64,000 bases of DNA from Flavivirga jejuensis (GTDB taxonomy: Bacteria; Bacteroidota; Bacteroidia; Flavobacteriales; Flavobacteriaceae): positions 992,001 through 1,056,000 of the forward strand of contig NZ_JAUOEL010000001.1 in the NCBI RefSeq assembly GCF_030540765.1, written 5' to 3'. The notes under the pieces are model-generated. The model ran no database searches, was not told the DNA's origin, and saw only the letters and a program-made list of their open reading frames with translations. The position numbers and the translations under genes are program-made. Within the stretch, counting starts at the first letter, position 1. Every line of letters starts with the position of its first letter. Positions 44,209 to 54,149 of the stretch are shown one piece after another.

Positions 44209-46767
44209 TTAAAAAGACATTGTTTTATGCAATTTAATATCTTTTGATGATCCCCCAATCATAAATTCATACATACCACTATCAAACACCCATTTTTTTG
44301 TTTTATCATCCCAATATTGTAAGTCTTTTTTGGAGACCTCAAATTGAACGGTTTTTGATTTACCCATTTTTAAAGGGACTCTTTTAAAACCTATAAGCTT
44401 CTTTAATGGACGTTTATGAGATGATTCTTTAGCTCGATAATAGAGTTGTACAACCTCATCACCATCATAATTACCTATATTCTTAATTGTGCTAGAAATT
44501 AATAATTTTTCATCTTTCTTTTTAATTTTCATCTGGCTATATTCGAATTTCGTATAACTCAAACCATAACCAAAAGGATATAATGCATCTCCTTCAAAAT
44601 ACATATAGGTTCTTCCGTTAGATATTTCATAATCATCCATAGGGGGCAAGTCTGATACCGATTTGTAACATGTAAATGGGAGTCTGCCTGCTGGATTGTA
44701 ATCTCCAAATAGTACGTCGGCTATAGCGGTGCCTCCAGCTTCTCCAGGATACCAGGCGTCAACTATAGCAGGGATATTTTCGTCCACCCAATTTATGGCT
44801 AAAGAGCTTCCTGCTACTAATACCACAATAGTATTTTTATTTATAGCATAGATGGTTTTTAAATAATCAATTTGGTCTTTTGGAAGTTCTAATGACTTTC
44901 TGTCTTTTCCTTCTTTTTCAATGGTTTTATTAATACCCATAACTGCAATAACGTAATCGCTTGTTTTTGCTGCTTGAATATCTTCATCGTATAAATCACC
45001 ATTTGTATCACCTGGTACTTTCCATAGTAATTGACAAATGGCATCTCCACCATTATCGAAATATTCGAGCTTAATAGCATATGTCTTATTAGCTTGCATG
45101 GTTATTTCGACTTGGTCTGTTGTGGCACCTCGGTTATGCCATGCGTCGACTACTAATTTGTCATTTAACCATAAGCGTATACCATCATCTGAGTTAACGC
45201 CTATTTTATACGTTCCAGAAACATTGGGGGCTATGTAACCTGTCCATCGGATGGATTTATGTAGGTAGTTGGTATATGGATCTGGAGGGTTGTTTACTGG
45301 GTCGAAATTAACTTCTTTATCTACTCGGGTTTGTGGTGTGCCCTCAAGAAATTTATCGTCAAAATATTCGGCATACAATCCAGGTTCGTCATTAAAGTCA
45401 TTTCTTAGATATTCCGAATTAATAAAGTTTAAATTTCTAGCTGCTGTTTTCCATTTAGCATAGGTAACTTCTATGTTGTTACCCACTTTATTCTTTATAC
45501 CTTCAAGAGGTGAAATAGGTTTAATGACGGGTAAGCCACTGTAATCTCCAAAAACCACTTGGTTGGCATTAAAACCAACAACAGCAATTTTTTTAATCTT
45601 GCCAGCATCTAAAGGCAATGTGTTATTTTTATTTTTTAGCAATACGATGGATTGTCTGGAGGTTTCAAGAGCTAATTCTTGATGCTTTTTTGAGCCAATA
45701 ACTTCTGGAGAGATTTTTGAATAGGGGTTGTTTTCTGTAGAATCGAATATGCCTAATTTAAATCGTGCGGTTAAAACTCTAGTTACAGCTTTATCTATGT
45801 TTTTTAGAGAAATTAACCCGTTTTTATATGCGGGAAGCAAATAATTATTGTAAATATCATCGCCACATTCTAAATCTAAGCCCGCTTCTATAGCTACTTT
45901 TGCTGCTTGTTCTTTAGTCTCTATAAATTTGTGTGATTTTACTAAATGTGTAGGAGCGCCACAATCGCTTACTACATAGCCTTTAAATCCCCATTCGTCT
46001 CTCAAAACAGAATTTAAAAGCCAATTGTTTGCTGTGCTTGGCACAGTATTAACGGCATTATAGGCACTCATTATAGATTGGGCATTTGCTTCTTGAATAG
46101 CGGCTTTGTAGGCAGGAAAGTAATATTCACGAAGTGCTTTTTCAGAAATGGTTGCGTTATACCCAAATCTATTGTCCTCTTGATTATTAGCTACAAAATG
46201 TTTGGGTGTAGAAACTACTTTTAAATACTTTTTATCGTTTCCTTGTAAACCTTTTACGAAGGAAACACCAATTCTACTCGTTAAATATGGATCTTCACCG
46301 TAGGTTTCTGGAGTTCTTCCCCATCTGGGATCTCTGGCCATATTAATGGTTGGCGACCAAAATGTGAGCATATCGCTAAATCCATTTTTTTGGTCTTTAC
46401 CTTGGTTGTAAAAATTCCATTTTGCCCGTGCTTCATCTGAAATGGCAGAAGCGACATCGTAAATTAAATCTGGATTCCAAGTTGCCGAAAGGGCAATGGC
46501 TTGAGGGAAAACGGTAAATCTGCCACCTTTTACAACACCATGCAAGGCTTCGTTACCATGGTAATATTTATCTACATCCAACCTGGGAATGGCTTCTGCG
46601 CTTGCTATTAGTAGCGATACTTTTTCTTCAATAGTTAATCTGTCTAGTAAATCGTTTACTCTGGTTTCTGTGGGTAGGTTTGAATTTTGAAAAGGAAAGT
46701 TGTTTTGTGCTGATACAAAAACAGTGTATAAACTGATTAAATATATAATAGCCCTTTTTATCATCAT
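44209..46767 (-). CDS. Glycoside hydrolase family 3 with PA14 insert
   Basis: This exported protein has 852 residues (signal about 1-20, FVSAQ). The GH3 N-terminal barrel (about 30-350) has KHFVANNQEDNR and the nucleophile region GYVVSDCGAP. The second alpha/beta domain is interrupted by a PA14 carbohydrate-binding domain (about 460-600: GLYAEYFDDKFLEG, SGTYKIGVNSDDGIRLWLNDKLVVDAWH). A fibronectin-III-like tail ends the protein. GH3 members with PA14 are mostly exo beta-glucosidases or beta-xylosidases; the exact sugar is not readable here. It is encoded 4 bp after the GH29 gene in the same direction. Confidence 0.93.
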   Translation of the reverse strand: MMIKRAIIYLISLYTVFVSAQNNFPFQNSNLPTETRVNDLLDRLTIEEKVSLLIASAEAIPRLDVDKYYHGNEALHGVVKGGRFTVFPQAIALSATWNPDLIYDVASAISDEARAKWNFYNQGKDQKNGFSDMLTFWSPTINMARDPRWGRTPETYGEDPYLTSRIGVSFVKGLQGNDKKYLKVVSTPKHFVANNQEDNRFGYNATISEKALREYYFPAYKAAIQEANAQSIMSAYNAVNTVPSTANNWLLNSVLRDEWGFKGYVVSDCGAPTHLVKSHKFIETKEQAAKVAIEAGLDLECGDDIYNNYLLPAYKNGLISLKNIDKAVTRVLTARFKLGIFDSTENNPYSKISPEVIGSKKHQELALETSRQSIVLLKNKNNTLPLDAGKIKKIAVVGFNANQVVFGDYSGLPVIKPISPLEGIKNKVGNNIEVTYAKWKTAARNLNFINSEYLRNDFNDEPGLYAEYFDDKFLEGTPQTRVDKEVNFDPVNNPPDPYTNYLHKSIRWTGYIAPNVSGTYKIGVNSDDGIRLWLNDKLVVDAWHNRGATTDQVEITMQANKTYAIKLEYFDNGGDAICQLLWKVPGDTNGDLYDEDIQAAKTSDYVIAVMGINKTIEKEGKDRKSLELPKDQIDYLKTIYAINKNTIVVLVAGSSLAINWVDENIPAIVDAWYPGEAGGTAIADVLFGDYNPAGRLPFTCYKSVSDLPPMDDYEISNGRTYMYFEGDALYPFGYGLSYTKFEYSQMKIKKKDEKLLISSTIKNIGNYDGDEVVQLYYRAKESSHKRPLKKLIGFKRVPLKMGKSKTVQFEVSKKDLQYWDDKTKKWVFDSGMYEFMIGGSSKDIKLHKTMSF

Positions 46768-46771
46768 TTTT

Positions 46772-48184
46772 TTATTTTGTTATAATTTTAAAACCAGATA
46801 TTGGTATGTCATTTTTACTATAAGTAGGCATCTCTATTTTTAGACCTTCGTTATTTTGTACCCATTTTACATTTTCATTACTACCTAATAATTTAACCTC
46901 TTTTACAATAGTGCTATTGTTTTTTGAAAACGATTTTATTACAACCTGTTTTTCTAAAAAGCTACTAACATAAGCATATATACTATCGGCCTTTGAAGTA
47001 AAGCGGACTTCTGGAAAAATAGTTTTTGAGGTACCGTCATATAAGTTATCTTTCATGGTGTTTTCTTCCACAGAAGCATGCTTTTTTTTCTTATTTTTTG
47101 GAACTTCAGCAAGACGTTCGTTTTGCACTATCCATGGTTTAGACCCATAGATGCCTTCTGAATTTTGTTTTATCCAGGCACCCATTTGTGCCAATCGTTC
47201 TTGCGCTAAATCTGTGATTTCACCTTTTGCCGTGGGACCATTATTTAATAATAAATTTCCACCTTTACTTACTATTTCAAGTAATTGACGCGTCATTAAT
47301 TCTGAAGATTTATAAATGGTATCATACTCAATGTATCCCCAGTTTTTTCCCATGGTAATGCAAGCTTCCCAAGGTTTAACTTCTAAACCGTCTACAATTT
47401 TCTGCTCGGTTACTTTATAATCACCAAACCCATGTTTAATACGACTATTAATAATACAATGGGGTTGTATCTCTAATATAAGTTCTCGTAATTCTTTACT
47501 TTCTTCTGGACTTATTAATTCTGGGGTATCAAACCAAATAACATCAATTTTTCCGTATTGTGTGAGTAACTCTTTTATTTGCGGTTTTACTTTTCTTTTA
47601 AAATATCTACTGAATACTTTTATGTCTTCATCAGGGTAATCTACCAAATTACTTCGCCCTCCTTTATGTGGCCAATTGGTTGCTACATCTGGATCTTCCC
47701 AATCGCGTCCTAAAGAATAATAAAACCCAAATTTCATATCGTGCTTATGGCAAGCATCCACCAATTCTTTCATAGGGTCTTTGCCATAAGGCGTGCGCGT
47801 TTTTATGTTATAGTCGTTTGAAGGAGAATCGAACATGGCGAATCCATCATGGTGCTTTGAAGTAATAATAATGTACTTCATTCCTGCATTTTTTGCCGTA
47901 AGTACCCATTTTTCGGCATCGTAATTAACAGGGTTAAAATCATCTGCTATTGTTCCATATTCTTTTAAAGAGATTTTTTCATGAATCATAAAATGCTCAT
48001 TCCCTTTTGCTATATGACCATTCCAATATCCTGCTGTTTTTGAGTATAATCCCCAATGCATGAACATACCAAATTTGGCATCTTTCCACCAGTCCATTTT
48101 ATCGGGTGTTTGCGCCTTTATACTTCCAGAAAGCATCAAAAAAAATAGTGAACAAAAAACGATTATATTAAAATTATTTTTCAT
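46772..48184 (-). CDS. Alpha-L-fucosidase, GH29 (first copy)
   Basis: This exported GH29 enzyme has 470 residues (signal about 1-24, IKAQ). Motifs are WWKDAKFGMFMHWGLYSKTAGYW, EKWVLTAKNAGMKYIIITSKHHDGFAMFDS, PYGKDPMKELVDACHKHDMKFGFYYSLGRDWEDP and GKIDVIWFDTPE, where the Asp of WFD is the catalytic nucleophile. The C-terminal beta-sandwich (about 365-470) is present. It should remove terminal alpha-L-fucose. It differs clearly from the second GH29 upstream, so the two probably act on different linkages. Confidence 0.92.
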   Translation of the reverse strand: MKNNFNIIVFCSLFFLMLSGSIKAQTPDKMDWWKDAKFGMFMHWGLYSKTAGYWNGHIAKGNEHFMIHEKISLKEYGTIADDFNPVNYDAEKWVLTAKNAGMKYIIITSKHHDGFAMFDSPSNDYNIKTRTPYGKDPMKELVDACHKHDMKFGFYYSLGRDWEDPDVATNWPHKGGRSNLVDYPDEDIKVFSRYFKRKVKPQIKELLTQYGKIDVIWFDTPELISPEESKELRELILEIQPHCIINSRIKHGFGDYKVTEQKIVDGLEVKPWEACITMGKNWGYIEYDTIYKSSELMTRQLLEIVSKGGNLLLNNGPTAKGEITDLAQERLAQMGAWIKQNSEGIYGSKPWIVQNERLAEVPKNKKKKHASVEENTMKDNLYDGTSKTIFPEVRFTSKADSIYAYVSSFLEKQVVIKSFSKNNSTIVKEVKLLGSNENVKWVQNNEGLKIEMPTYSKNDIPISGFKIITK

Positions 48185-48228
48185 GCTAATGTTATGTTCT
48201 ATTACGGGGTTTAAATAAATGTATCTAT

Positions 48229-49536
48229 TTATTTCTTTATAAATTCTACATTAGTTAGTTTAACTACAATAGGATTAGGCCAGGCTTTATTGTTATAAAG
48301 ACGTTGTGCCCGACTTATAGAGATTTCCAATAATGTCTCATGTTGAATAAATCTAGATGTTGGCGTGTTTTCGGGCCAATATTCTACAACTAAATCATTT
48401 TGACCTAACACTGAAATAGCTGTACTAGATGTTGCTTTTATATTCTTCAAAAGAAAATTTCTTCTGAATCCTTTAAACCAATTTTTTTGTTTTGTTATAA
48501 AGACATATGCGGTATTTTCATCTTTATTTTTAGTAAACCACATATCTCCATCTTTAATTATGGTAGGTAATGGTCTAACATCTTTTATGGCTTCATTATT
48601 TACAAACATCCATAATGCGATTTCTCGTAAACGTTCTTCTTGTTCTATTGGAATGTCACCGTTAGGTTTGGGGCCTACATTCATAAGAAAATTACCTCCT
48701 TTTGCTCTAATTTCTATTAATTTTTCAATTAAGTCTGTACCGTCTTTATAAATTTCGTTGGTTGGTTTATACTGCCATTGCGTTCCCATAGTCATACAGG
48801 TTTCCCATGGACCAGGCATGGCACTATCTGGAATTTTCTGCTCGGGAGTTTTCATCTCGCCTCTAGTTACCACAATATTCGAGTCTAACGAATGCACATA
48901 TTGAACTAAAGGTCCCGTTTTAAAAGCATCAAAGAATAGCACATCTATAGACCCGTAATTTGTAATTAGCTCTTTAACCTGTGCTTTATCATACGCTAAT
49001 AATTCAGCATTATCGGTAATTTGACTTTTCTCACGTTTACGAGAAATTAACGTTCCTTGTTTGTTTAAAAAATAAAAATCTTCGGGTGAAAAATAGACGC
49101 CAACTTTTAAGCCTTGTTTTCGTAACGCTTTAAAAAGCATGCCTGTAATATCCTTTCCATAAGGGGTGTTCATAATATTGAATGTGGTCGTTTTAGTATC
49201 CCACATACAAAATCCGTTATGGTGTTTGGTTGTAAAAACGACATATTCGGCACCTGAGATTTTAAATAACCGTGCCCATTCGTCGGCATCAAATTTATCT
49301 GGATAAAATGTTTTAGGAAGCGCATTGATATACTTCTCAACATAGGCCTCTGAGGCTCCAACTAACGAGTGACTTATAACGCTCCCTAATTGCGAATCTA
49401 AACTCCAATGTACAAATATGCCAAACCCCATATCCATGAAGTCTTCTTCTAAAACAGGTTTGTTTTTAAGTTGCGCAAAAGTAGAAAAACACATGAGCAT
49501 TAAAATACTTACTTTATAGCTATGTGGTAAATTCAT
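48229..49536 (-). CDS. Alpha-L-fucosidase-like, GH29 (second copy)
   Basis: This exported GH29-type protein has 435 residues (signal about 1-21, TFAQ). It has MGFGIFVHWSLDSQLGSVISHSLVGAS, FDADEWARLFKISGAEYVVFTTKHHNGFCMWDT, PYGKDITGMLFKALRKQGLKVGVYFSPEDFYF and YGSIDVLFFDAFKTG with the expected nucleophile Asp. The WSLDSQLGSVISHS region differs from the common GLYS form, placing it in a divergent GH29 group. The gene lies 16 bp downstream of GH92 and 44 bp upstream of the other GH29. Confidence 0.88.
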   Translation of the reverse strand: MNLPHSYKVSILMLMCFSTFAQLKNKPVLEEDFMDMGFGIFVHWSLDSQLGSVISHSLVGASEAYVEKYINALPKTFYPDKFDADEWARLFKISGAEYVVFTTKHHNGFCMWDTKTTTFNIMNTPYGKDITGMLFKALRKQGLKVGVYFSPEDFYFLNKQGTLISRKREKSQITDNAELLAYDKAQVKELITNYGSIDVLFFDAFKTGPLVQYVHSLDSNIVVTRGEMKTPEQKIPDSAMPGPWETCMTMGTQWQYKPTNEIYKDGTDLIEKLIEIRAKGGNFLMNVGPKPNGDIPIEQEERLREIALWMFVNNEAIKDVRPLPTIIKDGDMWFTKNKDENTAYVFITKQKNWFKGFRRNFLLKNIKATSSTAISVLGQNDLVVEYWPENTPTSRFIQHETLLEISISRAQRLYNNKAWPNPIVVKLTNVEFIKK

Positions 49537-49552
49537 ACTTTTATAAGGTAAA

Positions 49553-51865
49553 CTAATTTCTATTAGACTTATTGGACATTTCTAAGACTAATTCTCCTCC
49601 TTTTACAATATCGCTTTGTGAAAGGTTATACGTTTCAACAGGTTGGTTATTTAACGTTATTTTATTTACATAAACGTTTTCTACATTATTATTTATTGCT
49701 TTAATAATAAAGTTGCTATCTGCATAATAATCTGGGTTTAACTTTATGGTTATTTTGTTAAATAGGGGGCTTCCTATTTGATATTCTGGGTTCTCTTCTG
49801 TACCGCCATTCATTTGAAATAAACCTATTTTCATGAGTACGTTTAAACTTCCCATAAGACCTTGGTCTTCATCACCACTATATCCTGTGTTTGGTGCTAA
49901 GCCACTAAATGTTTTGTTAATTACATTTCGTGACCAATACTGCGTCAGGTCTGGTCTTCCTAGTTTATTAAAAATAAAGGATGTCTGAATAGATGGTTGG
50001 TTTCCAAAATTAACTGGTATTCTACTATATTCTGGATGACCTTCAACGGCATGTGATGTGCCTGCTGTGAAATTTAATTTTTCGGCAGTTTTAAATTGCG
50101 CATTCAATTTTTTAATTGCTTTTTCATGTCCTCCAATTAACGTTGCCAACCCACTTAAATCGTGTGGTACAAACCAAGTAGATTGCGCACCATTAGATTC
50201 TATAAAACCGTGTTCTACTTGATAAGGGTCAAAATGGGTGTTCCATATACCGTCTACATTCTTAGGTCGCATCCAATTTACGCTTGTATCAAATACATTT
50301 TTATAGTTTTTAGACCTGTTTAAAAAATAGTTATAATCATCTTCAAGTTCCAATTTTTTGGCTAATTGTGCTAATGCCCAATCTTGGTAAGCATATTCCA
50401 TCGTGAGGCTTGCTCCATCTTGATGTCCTCCAAAATTCCCTTCTGGAATGGGGTATGGTACAAAACCATTTTTTATATAATATTTTAAACCACCCCCTAA
50501 GTCTGTAGTATGTTCGTATCCTGCTTTTGCCATGATGCCATTTGGCATATGATTTTTCTTTAAAGCTTGATAAATGCCTTCTAAATCATCTTTTATAATG
50601 CCTTTTTGAATGGCACTCACAATAAATGGGGTAGAGGATGCACCTGTCATAACATAGGTGTAATTTCCTCCTGATGGTCCTCTAGGAATTATACCGCCAT
50701 CTTTATAATATTGCATTAAGGAATGCACAAATTCTTCCATGATTTCTGGATAAACCAATCCCCAAAGTGTGTTGATAGTCCATTGTGCGCCCCAAAAAGA
50801 ATCGGAGTTATAATGATTAAATTTTGGTTTACCATTTTCGTCAAGGGGCAATTTGCCTATTCTAAATTGTTCTCCTGTATTATCTGGGTAGGCACCATTC
50901 ACATCACTTATAATTCGTCGTCCTTGTAATGCATGCCATAAATCTGTATAAAAACGTCTTTGGTTTACTTCTTTACTGCCTTCAACTTCAATTCTACCTA
51001 ACAAATCATTCCATTCCGTTTTTGATTGAGTGACTATGTTATCAAAATGCCACTCGGGTAGTTCTTCGTTAATATTATTATTAGCATTTTCAATAGATGT
51101 ATATGAAATCCCAACTTTCATCAGGACTTTTTCTTTTGGTTCGTTCAAGTGAACCAAATAATTTCTTGTTATGCTATCTTGTTCTATAGATTTAATAGCA
51201 TTATTTAGTTTAATTTTAAAATATATTGTTAATGGTTTAGGGCGTCTGTGTGTTGGTTGCATAACGACTTTACCTGAAAGTTCGTTCTTATTATTTTTTT
51301 CTAATATCCCATCTGTATTTTCACAGGGACCTAATATGGTATTTAAATTGAAAAGGATAGATGCTTGCTCATTATTGGGAAAGGTATATTGATGGAAACC
51401 TACCCGTTTTGTACTAGTTAATGCAGATTTTATTTGATACCTATCTAATTCTAGATAATGGTAGCCTGGTGCTATTTTTTCGGTTTGATGACTGAATTTA
51501 GAGTGAAAATCTTTAAAAATAGTATGTTTATTAGATTCTGATATTGTAACTGGCATTACAGATACCCCCGACATTTGCCATGCGTGGATATGGCTAAACC
51601 CTTTTATGGTATCTGTTTTATAACGATAACCGCTTCCCCAGGCGCCTCCTATTTCTGTATCTGGACTTAGGTTTACCATACCAAAAGGACGACTCGCTGA
51701 AGAGAAGAAAAACCATCTTGAATTTTCTGTATCTAATAAGGGATACACCTTATCAACAAATTGTTCTTTTTCTTCTGGTATTATTTGTTGTGCATCTTTA
51801 CATGATGCTAAAAAAATAATACTTGTTACAATAATTATCCTCCTAAAAACTAATTTTAATTTCAT
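49553..51865 (-). CDS. Glycoside hydrolase family 92, alpha-mannosidase type
   Basis: This 770-residue lipoprotein (lipobox IFLASC, Cys 22) belongs to GH92, a Ca-dependent exo-alpha-mannosidase family. It shows RPFGMVNLSPDTEIGGAWGSGYRYKTDTIKGFSHIHAWQMSGV near the N-terminus. Later come GHQDGASLTMEYAYQDWALAQLAKKLE and TGYSGDEDQGLMGSLNVLMKIGLFQMNGGTEENPEYQIGSPLFNKITIKL, which includes the family's GDED catalytic-acid region. Substitutions around the usual conserved spots (GDEDQG, MNGGTEENPEY) mark it as a divergent member, so linkage or even sugar may differ from alpha-1,2-mannose. Its ATG overlaps the preceding GH115-like stop by 4 bp. Confidence 0.92.
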   Translation of the reverse strand: MKLKLVFRRIIIVTSIIFLASCKDAQQIIPEEKEQFVDKVYPLLDTENSRWFFFSSASRPFGMVNLSPDTEIGGAWGSGYRYKTDTIKGFSHIHAWQMSGVSVMPVTISESNKHTIFKDFHSKFSHQTEKIAPGYHYLELDRYQIKSALTSTKRVGFHQYTFPNNEQASILFNLNTILGPCENTDGILEKNNKNELSGKVVMQPTHRRPKPLTIYFKIKLNNAIKSIEQDSITRNYLVHLNEPKEKVLMKVGISYTSIENANNNINEELPEWHFDNIVTQSKTEWNDLLGRIEVEGSKEVNQRRFYTDLWHALQGRRIISDVNGAYPDNTGEQFRIGKLPLDENGKPKFNHYNSDSFWGAQWTINTLWGLVYPEIMEEFVHSLMQYYKDGGIIPRGPSGGNYTYVMTGASSTPFIVSAIQKGIIKDDLEGIYQALKKNHMPNGIMAKAGYEHTTDLGGGLKYYIKNGFVPYPIPEGNFGGHQDGASLTMEYAYQDWALAQLAKKLELEDDYNYFLNRSKNYKNVFDTSVNWMRPKNVDGIWNTHFDPYQVEHGFIESNGAQSTWFVPHDLSGLATLIGGHEKAIKKLNAQFKTAEKLNFTAGTSHAVEGHPEYSRIPVNFGNQPSIQTSFIFNKLGRPDLTQYWSRNVINKTFSGLAPNTGYSGDEDQGLMGSLNVLMKIGLFQMNGGTEENPEYQIGSPLFNKITIKLNPDYYADSNFIIKAINNNVENVYVNKITLNNQPVETYNLSQSDIVKGGELVLEMSNKSNRN

Positions 51866-53928
51866 TTATTTTCTATATTATGTAATGCTAACAACTCGTT
51901 TAAATTAGCATCAATAGCTTCAATCATTTTCATTGTTGGAAAGCCATTATTCTGTCTTCTGTTTTTGATAGCATACCAGTTAGCCCATTTTTTGTTTAAA
52001 TCACCATCAGCTCTATGCTTATATACAATGTCAAGTTTTTTTATAGTCTCGGGTAACAAGGTTATTGCATCTTCTAAAAATTTAGGGTTATTTGTGTTTT
52101 CAAAAAGTCTTTTTAGAATAGTTATGTGATGCAATGTTGTTTCAAAAGCGATTAAATCTGAATATAAAAGCGTTGGTAAATAAATATAAGCGTGATAAAA
52201 ATTATTTTCAGAGTTTACTTTTTTTAAGCCTTTTTCGGCTTCTCCAAGTGCTTTTTTTAAATTAATTTCGACTAGTTTGGTGTTTTCTAAATCGTTTTCT
52301 ACACGTTCGTAACTATAGGGTATTGGTGTTTTTCCAGGACGGTTAATAGGGGTATTAGACAAGTATGCTACAGCTTCCCTAATTTCCCATAAATGCTCTA
52401 CATAACCCTTTCTGCCTTCTTGCGCTTTATGCAGGAATTCCATGGAGGCAACAGCATGCTTGGCGGACTCTTTATTAAAATAACGTTGGGTCCAAGTTTT
52501 ATAAAAAGTATCTCCATTAAACGCTTCTGGATTATTACAAACGGCACTATATGCTTCCAGGTTTAATAAAAAGGGTCTGAAATTTTGCCCGTTTATTAAA
52601 CAGTATTTATCTGCTCCATAATTTTGGAACATGCTTTTCATAACGGTCTCTACTTTATTTGGGTATGGATTATGTACTGTATGGTTTAACCAGTAACCTG
52701 CATGCATGTAAGTTCCAAATTGGTATCCTTTTGTGTCGTTAGGAAGGTGCTTAAAATCTCCAAAGCCATGGTCAGACCAAGCTATAATCCAATCTTTTGG
52801 AGGGTTAAAACCTTCATTAAACATTTCCATACCATCGGAGTAACAAACGGTTACTTTGGTAGCTTCTGGTTTATAATCGTCTACAAGCTTTCCAAATGCT
52901 TCGTATACTTCGTTAAAAACAGCTATTTTACTTTCTCCACAAGAACTTTTATATTCCCAATCCCAAACCTGATTTCTTGGTCTTAAAACAAAAATATCAG
53001 TCTTTTTTAGAGGTGTTTCTTCTAAGTAATATTTCCATGCGGCTATCCAGTCTTCTTTATAAGTAGACCAGCATTCTGCTTTATCTTCATCCATTGGGTG
53101 TATTTGATACCCCAGCTCAAAATCTATTTGAATTTTCATGCCTTTACTATGGGCATAATCAATCATTTTATCTAAATATGCAATGTCTATTTTGTAATCT
53201 GGTTTAAGTGTTTTATACTCAGGTCTAATAAAAAATTCTGGTCGCCCTAACATGTCAAAAAACTGAATGGCATTGTAACGCAATCTAACCAGAGAATTAA
53301 TCATTTCGGTATAACTTTCCCAATCGTATTCTAGTAAGTTTCCTCTGTAATTAGCCAATTCATCTACATCATTTTCAAAATAAGCTAGAATTGGAACTTT
53401 AGGAGGTGCAATTGTTTTTGCTTCAAAATTGAAGAGGTCTTTTGAAGTCTTTTTATTTGGTAATTTGTTAGTCCAATATTCTAAGGGATCAATACCTAAA
53501 ACCTGTTGGGCATAATCATAAACAGCATATTGAAACCCTTGTATATCAGAGCCTCCTATTACAATAGCATTTTGTCCGTTTGAAAGTGTAGTTTTAGACC
53601 AAATACCACCTCTAGACCCAGGTATTTCACTTGAAAGGTTTATTTTTTTCTGCTCGGCTAGTTCTTTAATCAATGGGTTTGTTTCTGTGGTTCCTGTCAC
53701 AAAAAGTATGCCGTTTTCTGGAAATTTATCAGTTTCAGAAATAATATAAATAGGGGCATCAACGACTTTAGATAAATCGTTTTTTAAATCATTTATAGTG
53801 TTTAATTCAATGTTATTTGCATGACTTCCAGTAACCAAATAATATGCTTTAACGTTATTGTTAGCACATGTATTAAGTAGTAAAATACTAAAAAACAGGA
53901 AATATAAATAAGTGTATTTTTTTGTCAT
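51862..53928 (-). CDS. Divergent GH115/GH67-like exported glycosidase, substrate unknown
   Basis: This 688-residue exported protein (signal with Cys 21, LLLNTC) has an N-terminal alpha-glucuronidase-like domain (about 28-150: GILFVTGTTETNPLI, NAIVIGGSDIQGFQYAVYDYAQQVLGIDPLEYWTNKLP). That region is clearly related to the N-terminus of the GH115 at 38524-41499. The rest is a barrel-like domain (LVRLRYNAIQFFDMLGRPEFF, YAHSKGMKIQIDFELGYQIHPMD, DIFVLRPRNQVWDWEYKS, TKVTVCYSDGMEMFN, YQFGTYMHAGYW) and a helical tail. The GH115 hallmark FLNDEDWG is replaced by AYFENDVDEL. It lacks the last 300 residues of true GH115. It could be a new family acting on a uronic-acid-containing glycan. Confidence 0.6.
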   Translation of the reverse strand: MTKKYTYLYFLFFSILLLNTCANNNVKAYYLVTGSHANNIELNTINDLKNDLSKVVDAPIYIISETDKFPENGILFVTGTTETNPLIKELAEQKKINLSSEIPGSRGGIWSKTTLSNGQNAIVIGGSDIQGFQYAVYDYAQQVLGIDPLEYWTNKLPNKKTSKDLFNFEAKTIAPPKVPILAYFENDVDELANYRGNLLEYDWESYTEMINSLVRLRYNAIQFFDMLGRPEFFIRPEYKTLKPDYKIDIAYLDKMIDYAHSKGMKIQIDFELGYQIHPMDEDKAECWSTYKEDWIAAWKYYLEETPLKKTDIFVLRPRNQVWDWEYKSSCGESKIAVFNEVYEAFGKLVDDYKPEATKVTVCYSDGMEMFNEGFNPPKDWIIAWSDHGFGDFKHLPNDTKGYQFGTYMHAGYWLNHTVHNPYPNKVETVMKSMFQNYGADKYCLINGQNFRPFLLNLEAYSAVCNNPEAFNGDTFYKTWTQRYFNKESAKHAVASMEFLHKAQEGRKGYVEHLWEIREAVAYLSNTPINRPGKTPIPYSYERVENDLENTKLVEINLKKALGEAEKGLKKVNSENNFYHAYIYLPTLLYSDLIAFETTLHHITILKRLFENTNNPKFLEDAITLLPETIKKLDIVYKHRADGDLNKKWANWYAIKNRRQNNGFPTMKMIEAIDANLNELLALHNIENK

Positions 53929-54149
53929 TTTATATTTTTTATTCTATGAGTATCACAATGAAAAGAGTATGCTTAAAAAGCCAATGACTTAATTTGTAAT
54001 ATAGTAGAATACTAAAGGTGAAAGGGAGTGTTTGTCTCTAACTAAGAGTTCTTTTAAATAAGCCACTAAAAGATATAGGCAGGCAAAAAATCTCACCTGC
54101 CTATAAATTAAACTAACTCACTCAAAATAATACTCTTATTTGCTATTAA
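53929..54149. other. Gap after susD with hairpin
   Basis: No gene lies in this 221-bp stretch. It carries the perfect hairpin at 54074-54105. I see no 21-bp-spaced repeat and no clear promoter here, so the enzyme genes downstream may depend on read-through from susCD. Confidence 0.5.
54074..54105 (-). terminator. Hairpin after susD, possible partial terminator
   Basis: A perfect 10-bp stem (TATAGGCAGG at 54074-54083 with 54096-54105) with a 12-nt loop lies 44 bp after the susD stop. On the minus strand the T tail is weak (ATCTTTT), so it may only lower downstream expression or stabilise the susCD message. Confidence 0.5.
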
